From Methyloterricola oryzae (lineage in GTDB: Bacteria; Pseudomonadota; Gammaproteobacteria; Methylococcales; Methylococcaceae): a stretch of 64,000 nt of DNA. A program made the translations under genes and the position numbers. The stretch covers positions 1 through 64,000 of the forward strand of contig NZ_JYNS01000007.1 of assembly GCF_000934725.1 (NCBI RefSeq), in the 5' to 3' direction. Shown here piece by piece: positions 54,089-61,071 of this stretch; position 1 is the stretch's first letter; the number at the start of each line of letters is the position of its first letter. The notes beneath the pieces were generated by a model. That model was given only the letters and a program-made list of their open reading frames with translations, was not told where the DNA came from and searched no databases.

Positions 54089-56227
54089 ATGCACGGCATA
54101 CCTGACCGATTCAACGGAAAGCCTTTGCTTCACGCCTGGACCTATCGCGCCGCCGATGGTGCGCCGTTGGGTGTTGTCGGGCGCTACCAGGGCACGAACG
54201 GGAAGGAGGTGGTTCCCTTCTTCCAGCGAAAAAACGGGCATGGCTTCACGGCTGGGGCTGCGCCAGAGCCGCGCCCGCTGTATGGCTTGGAGTATGTCGC
54301 CAAGGATGAAAGCCGCGCCTATGTGCTGATTGTGGAGGGGGAAAAGTGCGCCGCCGCTTTGCAGTCCTTGGGCCTGTGTGCGGTGACTTCACAAGGGGGC
54401 AGCAAGGCGGCCAGCAAGGCCGATTGGGGGCCGCTGTCAGGCTATCAGAAAGCCTATCTGCTGCCCGACAACGATGAGCCAGGGCAAGCGTACATAATGG
54501 ACGTGTGCGCCGCCCTGCAAGGCCTGGAAGCGCCGCCCGAGCTGTACTGTGTGACGCTGCCGGGACTGCCGAAAGCCGGTGATGTGGTGGACTGGTTGCA
54601 GGCCCAATGCCCGGAATGGAATGGGCTGGACCCGCTGCCGGAAACCGACCAAGTCAGGCTTGATAACGCCTTCCGCGAAGCAATCAAAGCCCATTCCGCG
54701 CCGGTGCCCGTCGAGTGGCTGCAAGCTCAGGACGCGAGCGCCGCTGAGGACTGGCAAGCGCCCATACCGTTGGAGCCTGCCGCCTTGCCGAGCTGGCCGG
54801 ATGATGTGTTTCCGGGCAGCATTCAGGAATTTGTGTCGGGGCTGGCCGAGGCCACGGAGACGCCGCTGGAATTGCCCGCATTGATGGTGCTGGCGGCGCT
54901 GGGTGCGGCTGCCCAGGGCAAATACCAGGTGAACGTGAAGCCGGGTTATTTTGAGCCGTTGAACGTCTGGACTTGCTGCGCCCTGCCGCCAGGGAGCCGC
55001 AAGACAGCGGTCAAGAACGCGGCAACCGCGCCCCTCACGGCATGGGAGCAGAAGGAGCGTCTGGAACTGGATGCCGCAATCAAGCAGGCGGAAAGCGAGC
55101 ACAAGACCCTGAGTGAACGGATAGCCGCCATGCGAAAGGCAGCCGCGAAAGCCATGGGGCCTGAGTTTGAACAGTGGAAAGCGGATATTGCCGACATGGA
55201 AGCCTGTTTGCCGGATGTGCCCAAGCCGCCCAAGGTGTGGTCTGACGACATCACGCCCGAAAAGCTGGGGGCGGATATGGCGGACAACGGCGAACGCATG
55301 GCCATTCTGAGCGATGAGGCCGGTCTGTTCGAAATGATGGGTGGGCGCTACTCAGGAGGCATCCCAAACATTGATATTTACTTGCAGGGACACGCCGGGG
55401 CGGCGGTCAAGGTGGACCGGGGCAGCCGCCCGCCTGTGTTCATGCAATGTGCCTTGCTGACTATCGGCATCAGTCCGCAACCGGATGTGCTGCGCGGTTT
55501 GACCGAAAAGCCGAGCTTTCGCGGGCGTGGATTGCTGGCGCGGTTCCTGTACGCTTTGCCTGCTTCGAACCTGGGCCGCCGCACGGGAAACACACGCCCG
55601 CTGTCCGAGGACTTGCGCCTGCGATATGAGGGAATCGTTCATGCCATGCTGAACGCAGAACCGGCGACGGACCGCAACGGCGAACCCTGCCCGCATACGC
55701 TCAATCTGAGTCCTGATGCCTTCCAGGCATGGCAATCGTTCTGGCTGCGCGTGGAAGCTGGCATGGGGCCGGGCGGCATGTATGAGCATTGTACGGACTG
55801 GGCCGGGAAATTACCGGGAGCGGTGGCGCGCATCGCAGGGCTGTTGCATGTGGTCCGCCATATCTTCCGAGGTCCGCAAGCCCTGGAAATCCTCCTGGAG
55901 GATATGAGCGCCGCGCTACGGATGGCGGACGCACTGAGCGCCCATGCCCTGGCAGCGTTTGACCTGATGGGAGCGGACCCTGCGCTTGATGCTGGCCGCG
56001 CCGTGCTGGCATGGCTGCGCCGAGAGGGCAAACAGACGTTTACCTTTCGCGATTGTCACTACACGCACAAGGCACGGTTCAAGCGCACTGATGAAATGCA
56101 GCCTGCCTTGGAGGTGCTGACCGAACGGCACTATATCCGCCCGCTGCCGCAAGCCAACAAACCGCAGGGCGGCAGGCCGAGCAAGGTGTATGAGGTCAAT
56201 CCCGCCATTCTGACCGGGGCGCTTTGA
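54089..56227 (+). CDS. TOPRIM-DUF3987 (YfjI-type) replication protein
   Basis: Encodes 712 residues. A TOPRIM domain (YVLIVEGEKCAAAL, then AYLLPDNDEPGQAY, residues about 75-150) is followed by a DUF3987 region from about residue 250 with LPPGSRKTAVKNA as a P-loop variant lacking a standard GKT/S, and ILSDEAGLFEMMGGRYSGG. The C-terminal part has a winged-helix look. With the upstream zinc-finger gene it makes a primase-helicase pair split over two genes. The start is one base after the previous stop. Confidence 0.8.
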   Translation: MHGIPDRFNGKPLLHAWTYRAADGAPLGVVGRYQGTNGKEVVPFFQRKNGHGFTAGAAPEPRPLYGLEYVAKDESRAYVLIVEGEKCAAALQSLGLCAVTSQGGSKAASKADWGPLSGYQKAYLLPDNDEPGQAYIMDVCAALQGLEAPPELYCVTLPGLPKAGDVVDWLQAQCPEWNGLDPLPETDQVRLDNAFREAIKAHSAPVPVEWLQAQDASAAEDWQAPIPLEPAALPSWPDDVFPGSIQEFVSGLAEATETPLELPALMVLAALGAAAQGKYQVNVKPGYFEPLNVWTCCALPPGSRKTAVKNAATAPLTAWEQKERLELDAAIKQAESEHKTLSERIAAMRKAAAKAMGPEFEQWKADIADMEACLPDVPKPPKVWSDDITPEKLGADMADNGERMAILSDEAGLFEMMGGRYSGGIPNIDIYLQGHAGAAVKVDRGSRPPVFMQCALLTIGISPQPDVLRGLTEKPSFRGRGLLARFLYALPASNLGRRTGNTRPLSEDLRLRYEGIVHAMLNAEPATDRNGEPCPHTLNLSPDAFQAWQSFWLRVEAGMGPGGMYEHCTDWAGKLPGAVARIAGLLHVVRHIFRGPQALEILLEDMSAALRMADALSAHALAAFDLMGADPALDAGRAVLAWLRREGKQTFTFRDCHYTHKARFKRTDEMQPALEVLTERHYIRPLPQANKPQGGRPSKVYEVNPAILTGAL

Positions 56228-56586
56228 TGCGCCCCTTTTCAATTCTTCCAGTCCGTCAAGCCTGCGGCAATAACCAGAAAACTATAGTCAAGCAGAAAGC
56301 AAGCAAGGTCAAAATACTCTGAATGCCTTTGACTACCGTCAATATTTGGTCACTTTTAAACTAATAGTTAATACGCTCGGTTGGTTTTTTATTCTGAAGT
56401 CCCCGGCATTCCTGGCGCATATAGTAATTTCGGGCTAGCCATCAGCAGAAAATTGAAAAAAGGCAGGTTTCAACTATAACTGGCGAAACAAGTGAGCGTA
56501 ATAGTTATAAATCCTCTAAGGGTTTCAAGGCGCTATTGCAAGATTCTCGCAAGCCTTAAATTGAGCTACTTTGGAAGGAAGCTGCC
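56228..56586. other. AT-rich gap in the element
   Basis: About 360 bases of low-GC sequence. TATAACT (56475-56481) and AGTTATA (56503-56509) form an inverted pair, and similar AT blocks lie near 56365. No gene or clear terminator is seen; it probably holds the promoter of the exported-protein gene. Confidence 0.45.
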
Positions 56587-57027
56587 ATGACTGCCAAGTT
56601 TTCTGCATTAGTCAAATTTTGCATCGCTATGCCGTCGATTGTTTGTCTGAGTCTGCTCGCATTCCCGTGCCAGAGCGAAACCCTGGAATGCCAGGTTCTC
56701 AACGATAAAGGGGTTCCAACGCAAACATTCATTCCAGGTGAAACCTTAGTCCTAAAATTAGCTTTTTCGCTACCAGGCCAAGTGATTCCGGTACAGGCCG
56801 ACTTCAAGGTAAGCGGCTCCATAAAAAAGGGGGGCCTGACCATCCCTTATGAGTTTAGGGATTTCGACCTAAGTGTTCCAATTGATAAAAATGGGATAGT
56901 ATTTAAAACCGAGAAACACAAGAAGATTGATGCGATTTTTTCTGGCAGCAAAGCTTCACTACAAGTGAAGGTCAAAGTTAAGAATGTTGGAAAGTGGAAG
57001 TGCTCTACCAAAGTTATTGTGAATTGA
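56587..57027 (+). CDS. Exported protein, unrecognised
   Basis: Encodes 146 residues with a signal peptide (IVCLSLLAFPCQS) and a mature beta-rich domain with Cys near both ends (LECQVLND; GKWKCSTKV), which may form a disulfide. GGAAGGAAG lies before the ATG. GC is low. It is a single-gene unit with its own terminator, a typical cargo gene. Confidence 0.6.
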   Translation: MTAKFSALVKFCIAMPSIVCLSLLAFPCQSETLECQVLNDKGVPTQTFIPGETLVLKLAFSLPGQVIPVQADFKVSGSIKKGGLTIPYEFRDFDLSVPIDKNGIVFKTEKHKKIDAIFSGSKASLQVKVKVKNVGKWKCSTKVIVN

Positions 57028-57052
57028 TTCCAAGCTTGCTGCTTAACACGTG

Positions 57053-57078
57053 AAGGGGCGCAGTAGCGCCCCTTTCAC
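57053..57078 (+). terminator. Intrinsic terminator in the element
   Basis: AAGGGGCGC-AGTA-GCGCCCCTT followed by TCAC and TTT, directly after the exported-protein gene. Confidence 0.75.
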
Positions 57079-57110
57079 TTTCCAGAAGTACCCAGTTACG
57101 GGACAAAACC

Positions 57111-57124
57111 CCACAAAACCTAGT
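57111..57124 (+). repeat. Short direct repeat, copy 2
   Basis: CCACAAAACCTAGT, the partner of 51804-51817. Confidence 0.35.
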
Positions 57125-57204
57125 CCAGACTGGCAAACAAGGGGGTTCTGTGGCTTTTGTGGCTGACCTGGGGCGTTTATAAAATTGAATCGGGGTTTTT
57201 AAGC

Positions 57205-57819
57205 ATGAGCAGAAAGGCCAAAGCAGAACGGCAGGCGCTCACCAAGACCAATCAGGAGCGGGCCGCGAAGGGCGTTACCAATTCGGTCGAAATGAACGCA
57301 AACGCCTTGATGGGCATTCACGCCAATTCGAGCTTTGAGGATGGTGTCTTAGGAATCGACTTCCTTGAGGCGGGCAGGCAATTGCAGTCCTCAGCAGAGT
57401 CGGTCATTCATGGCGACCTGAGCGAAGCGGAAGAAATGCTGATGTGTCAGGCCAAGGTGCTGGAAAACCTGTTTGCCAATGCCGTGATGCGGGCGCAGGA
57501 CGCGACGTACCTAGACAGGTTTGAGCTACATATGGGCATCGCCATGAAGGCACAGAACCAATGCAGGCGGACCCTTGCCACACTGGCGGACCTTAAGAAC
57601 CCGCGCCGCGCCACGTTCATCAAGCAGCAAAACAACGCGGTGACTCAGCAGGTGAACAACGGCACCCAGCCTGAGAAACTGGAAATTTTGGAACCATCTT
57701 CAAACCAACTTTTGGAATACACACATGGCGAACGGCTGGACACCAGAGCGGCGAGCGCTTCAATCGGAACTTATACGGAACTGGCGACCGTGGGAGAAGT
57801 CCACAGGGCCACGGACTGA
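57205..57819 (+). CDS. Conserved hypothetical element/prophage protein
   Basis: Encodes 204 residues, helical and soluble. The segment LADLKNPRRATFIKQQNNAV followed by QQVNNG is shared by many uncharacterised proteins of proteobacterial prophages and islands. I start at ATG 57205 (MSRKAKAERQAL). The last 95 bases overlap the next gene in another frame, which is common for this gene pair. Confidence 0.65.
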   Translation: MSRKAKAERQALTKTNQERAAKGVTNSVEMNANALMGIHANSSFEDGVLGIDFLEAGRQLQSSAESVIHGDLSEAEEMLMCQAKVLENLFANAVMRAQDATYLDRFELHMGIAMKAQNQCRRTLATLADLKNPRRATFIKQQNNAVTQQVNNGTQPEKLEILEPSSNQLLEYTHGERLDTRAASASIGTYTELATVGEVHRATD

Positions 57820-57946
57820 TGAGGGCAAGCAGGCGACACGCTTCAACGCAAAGAAACATGGCCGAAGGGCCGCCGAGGTGCGGGCGCTTGAATCTTTCCT
57901 TGCTGCGATGGGGCGGGCACAAAGGGAAATTCAGCGACAGCTTTGA
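57725..57946 (+). CDS. Small conserved protein overlapping the previous gene
   Basis: Encodes 73 residues starting MANGWTPERRALQSELIRNW and continuing RPWEKSTGPRTDEGK, a strongly conserved small-protein pattern usually found beside the preceding gene type. Basic and helical; the function is not known. Confidence 0.7.
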   Translation: MANGWTPERRALQSELIRNWRPWEKSTGPRTDEGKQATRFNAKKHGRRAAEVRALESFLAAMGRAQREIQRQL

Positions 57947-58069
57947 ATATCCGCGTTTGGGTAATTTTCACGTTTGCACTGTGAAAAATTACCAAAGCTG
58001 AGAGTGGTGGCTGGCTTGGATTCCAGCTAGATTGCAGCAAGGGACTACGCAACTTGTTGGAGGCCTGCC

Positions 58070-58336
58070 ATGCGTACTGTTTGTGTTTTTTTCCTGCTAA
58101 TGGCCGCCGCCTCAGCCTTTGGCTGGGATGGATTTGATTACGAAAAGGGAGCTTATGTCGAAATTCCGAAAGGAAATTTGGTGCGCTCTGGGAAAGAAAT
58201 CGAGATTTTTGATTACAGCACCGGAGAGTACAAGGAGGTGGAGGTACAGTCGGTCAGGGGGCAAGGCAGAGGCGCTGAAGTTGAGGTGTATGACCACGAA
58301 AGCGGCGAATACCGAACATTCGATATGGACGATTGA
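58070..58336 (+). CDS. DUF5334 exported protein
   Basis: Encodes 88 residues with a short signal peptide (VFFLLMAAASAFG) and the DUF5334 pattern WDGFDYEKGAYVEIPKGNLV, then IEIFDYSTGEYKEVEV and VEVYDHESGEYRTF. The two D-Y-x(3)-G-x-Y blocks form an internal repeat, probably two small beta units. Function unknown. Confidence 0.75.
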   Translation: MRTVCVFFLLMAAASAFGWDGFDYEKGAYVEIPKGNLVRSGKEIEIFDYSTGEYKEVEVQSVRGQGRGAEVEVYDHESGEYRTFDMDD

Positions 58337-58365
58337 TAGCAGATGCAAAAGCCTTGGAGCGCGCT

Positions 58366-58623
58366 ATGAAGGGATTACTATTTCTATTTTTGGTCAGCAT
58401 CACATCCATTGCCTATGCCGATAAATACGTAAGGCCGCACATCCGAAATAACGGTTCATATATTGGTGGACACGTCCGAAGTGCGCCAAATACGTTTCGG
58501 TTCGATAATTATTCGTCACGCGGGAACGTCAATCCATACACTGGGAACCGAGGATATAACCGTAATGAGTTTACGTCACCGCCTGCTTTCAATAAAGGTC
58601 GAGCACAATCCATCATTAAGTGA
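58366..58623 (+). CDS. Small exported protein of the VNPYTG type
   Basis: Encodes 85 residues with a signal peptide (GLLFLFLVSITSIAYA). The mature part (NNGSYIGGHVRSAPNTFRFD, then NYSSRGNVNPYTGNRGY) carries the RSAPN...NYS..GNVNPYTG signature of a common uncharacterised periplasmic family. I start at ATG 58366. It is 29 bases after the DUF5334 gene. Confidence 0.7.
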   Translation: MKGLLFLFLVSITSIAYADKYVRPHIRNNGSYIGGHVRSAPNTFRFDNYSSRGNVNPYTGNRGYNRNEFTSPPAFNKGRAQSIIK

Positions 58624-58731
58624 CGCCTATGAACCTAGCCTAAATTGCCATTATCGTAAGGAAATCTGGCGGGATACGCTTTAACGCTCGTTTGGTAGGG
58701 TCGCCTTAAAAATTACAGCGGAGGTTTAGTT

Positions 58732-59187
58732 TTGGGGGTAACCAAAGTCAAACAGGTTGTCGTTGCCTTGATATGGGCATTAGGACTTGTTGCTTGCTCT
58801 CGAACGGCAAGGTTATATCCTGCGAATGAACTGAGCGCCACGACTGGAGTACTGGAGGCCAAGTTTATGGCCTATGGCACCGGGCACGGCTCGATTGAAA
58901 TTCAGATGCCAGACAATGAGACACTAAAAGGCGAGTATTCGTTAGTCCGAGGTGGCTCGATGGGCTTCGGCAACGTCTATGGTGCCGTTTACGGGCCGAA
59001 TGGAGGAACCAATTTTAGTGGTAACGCAACGAGCTACAGCGTGCCGGGCGGAAGCCCAGGGACCGCTTCCCTATTCGGCAATAAAGGCACGTCTATGATG
59101 TGCGAGTTCTACAATGACAATTTCAGTGGGCACGGGAATGGCGGATGCAAGACACTGCAAGGGGCTCTTTACCGTATTCAGTACTAA
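58732..59187 (+). CDS. Small lipoprotein
   Basis: Encodes 151 residues from a TTG start preceded by GGAGG. The N-terminus ends in the lipobox LVAC, so the Cys is probably lipidated. The mature domain is Gly/Asn/Ser-rich (YGTGHGSIEIQMPDNETLKG). It is the last gene of the element. No family recognised. Confidence 0.6.
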   Translation: MGVTKVKQVVVALIWALGLVACSRTARLYPANELSATTGVLEAKFMAYGTGHGSIEIQMPDNETLKGEYSLVRGGSMGFGNVYGAVYGPNGGTNFSGNATSYSVPGGSPGTASLFGNKGTSMMCEFYNDNFSGHGNGGCKTLQGALYRIQY

Positions 59188-59249
59188 ATGGGTCTTATTC
59201 ACTTATTTCCTTAGCTAGACATTGCAGGGGCGCAACCTTCATTTTTTAT

Positions 59250-59266
59250 GGGACACTGGTGGGACA
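59250..59266 (+). repeat. Terminal 17-bp repeat, right copy
   Basis: Identical to 50388-50404, in the same orientation, about 120 bases inside attR. Confidence 0.6.
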
Positions 59267-59383
59267 CTGAGCCGCAAAAAAGGACAAAATTCGGCAATAC
59301 AGCAGAACAACAGCCCAATTCTAACTAGCTGAATATTATGCTTTTCAGGTGTTGTGATTTGTTGTAAGTTATTGATTCAAACG

Positions 59384-59430
59384 CCCTCCTAAGGGGAAGG
59401 TCGTACGTTCGAATCGTATCCGGGGCACCA
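59384..59430 (+). repeat. attR direct repeat (partial tRNA-Arg)
   Basis: Copy of the tRNA-Arg 3' half, separated from any 5' half. It holds C at 59420 where the intact gene has T. This C restores a perfect acceptor stem, suggesting this copy is the original chromosomal end. Confidence 0.92.
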
Positions 59431-59568
59431 CAAATTCAAACGCGTGGCGACAAAATGTCGTGATCGCCGAAAACACGCGGCACTGACTGTCAGACTGCCA
59501 CTGACGCAGCAAACTCCAGTCGAAGCAGGGAACGCGCGCGCCAAATTAGTGCAAAAGGTTTTAGTGGA

Positions 59569-61071
59569 TCAACGACGGGGCCCCAATTGACCTGAAGAAC
59601 CCTCGCCTTCCGCAGAGGCCACATTGGCAATATCCTCGATATCACGCCAACCGCCGCCAAGTGATCTGTATAGCTCCACCGTAGCACTGTATTGCTTCAG
59701 TTTTGTTTCAATCAATTCCCTTTTTGCCTCCAATGTATCTCTTTGCGTTAAGAGCACGTCCAAATAGTCTGTGCGGGCTGATTTGAACAACTGGCTAGCA
59801 ATTTCAATGGACTGAGTGAGTGCGTCCACCTGCGACCCCTTTCGCTCGAAATCCTTGTCAAGGTTTGCAATATTTGAGAGCTGGTTACTGACTTCGGTGT
59901 ATGCGTTGATAATCCTCTGTTCGTACTCATAAGCTGCTTGTATCTGCTTGGCGCTCGCGTTCTTGTAGTCCGCGATGATCGCATTACGGTTGACCAAAGG
60001 AGCAGCCAGTTCACCTGCAATTGTCGCAGCCAGTGACTCAGGCGTATTGATCAAATATTTCAGGGCGAATGCCTCGAACCCAACACCTGCTTTGATGCCA
60101 AACGAAGGGTAAAAATTGGCTCTGGCGACATCGATATTCAATTTTGCTGCCGACAATTCAAACTCCGCCTGACGGATATCCGGCCTGTTCTTCAGCAATT
60201 GAGAAGGAATGCCCACTGCAAGCACCTTCGGCTTGCTGTTCATAAAATCAGATGACCGCCGCTGGATAGCTTGCGGCGTTCGACCTAGAAGGTAGTTTAT
60301 CCTATTTTCCGTGACAGTAATTTGCTGTTTGACTTCGTAATTCCTGGCCGTGTTTTTCGCGACTTCGGCTTCGTAACGCTTGACGGCCAATGAATTGGTA
60401 CGCGCATAAAATTGCAACTGCTTCACGACCTCCAAGGCATTTTGCTGAATTTCAATATTCTTCTCTAGATTTTCAAGCTGATTATCCAGAGCTATCAACT
60501 CGTAATAGGCCTGAGCCACCTCGGCAACGAGATTGGTAATCAGGAAGCGCCTTCCTTCCATGGAAGCAAGATATTCCAAGCGTGCCACTTCTGTTGCATT
60601 ACGGAGCTTTTTCCAGATATCTATTTCCCAGGAGGAAAACAGTCCGAAACTGAAATTCCCAAGGAATGATGGGAAGGCCTTGCCGTTTTTGATATCTAAA
60701 TTCTCTTCTACCGCTCCATTGCGCGTATATTGACCTACCTTCTGTCCATCTGCGCCGGCACCTAGGCTGACAAATGGCAGGTATGCACCTTTGCGAGCCT
60801 GAATTTCATTTTCGGCGACACTAATGCGCTGCATCATTATATTGACTTCCTTGTTGTTTTTGACCGCCACATCGATCAACTGCAACAAATTGGGATCGTC
60901 AAATAGCTGATTCCATCTCAGGTTCGCCGAACTGCCTTCATGCGACGCACCCGACCCATAGGTGCCGGGAAGTTGAGTATCCTCCTGCTTCGATGTCAGA
61001 TCCGGGATACCGCAGGCATTTAACATCAGCCCAAGAATACTGAATAGGGCTATTCGAATGGATTTAGTCAT
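59569..61071 (-). CDS. Efflux outer-membrane channel lipoprotein (OprM/NodT family)
   Basis: Encodes 500 residues with a lipobox (LMLNACG), two outer-membrane efflux domains with long helical repeats, and LLKNRPDIRQAEFELSAAKL, the family signature. It is the exit duct for the adjoining pump. The ATG overlaps the pump stop by eight bases. GC is lower than in the housekeeping genes. Confidence 0.93.
   Translation of the reverse strand: MTKSIRIALFSILGLMLNACGIPDLTSKQEDTQLPGTYGSGASHEGSSANLRWNQLFDDPNLLQLIDVAVKNNKEVNIMMQRISVAENEIQARKGAYLPFVSLGAGADGQKVGQYTRNGAVEENLDIKNGKAFPSFLGNFSFGLFSSWEIDIWKKLRNATEVARLEYLASMEGRRFLITNLVAEVAQAYYELIALDNQLENLEKNIEIQQNALEVVKQLQFYARTNSLAVKRYEAEVAKNTARNYEVKQQITVTENRINYLLGRTPQAIQRRSSDFMNSKPKVLAVGIPSQLLKNRPDIRQAEFELSAAKLNIDVARANFYPSFGIKAGVGFEAFALKYLINTPESLAATIAGELAAPLVNRNAIIADYKNASAKQIQAAYEYEQRIINAYTEVSNQLSNIANLDKDFERKGSQVDALTQSIEIASQLFKSARTDYLDVLLTQRDTLEAKRELIETKLKQYSATVELYRSLGGGWRDIEDIANVASAEGEGSSGQLGPRR

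Larger units (their letters stand above)
50293..59430 (+). mobile_element. Integrated element in tRNA-Arg(CCT), about 9.1 kb
   Basis: Bounded by a 47-bp direct repeat of the tRNA 3' half (50293-50339 and 59384-59430, one mismatch). It contains, in order, a tyrosine integrase, an unknown 400-residue protein, a probable helix-turn-helix protein, small overlapping genes, a CHC2 zinc-finger gene, a TOPRIM-DUF3987 replication protein, two conserved cytoplasmic genes and several small exported proteins. All genes point the same way. Capsid, tail, lysis, relaxase and type IV secretion genes are absent. Parts of it are visibly less GC-rich than the flanks. Confidence 0.9.
59188..59568. other. Right end of the element and its chromosomal flank
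   Basis: Contains the second 17-bp repeat (59250-59266), the partial tRNA copy (59384-59430) and about 140 bases of ordinary flank with a short inverted GCGTG..CACGC pair. No gene is seen. Confidence 0.55.

Noticed and set aside
50293-59430. Complete prophage or conjugative element
   Set aside because: No capsid, terminase, tail, lysis, relaxase or type IV secretion gene is present.
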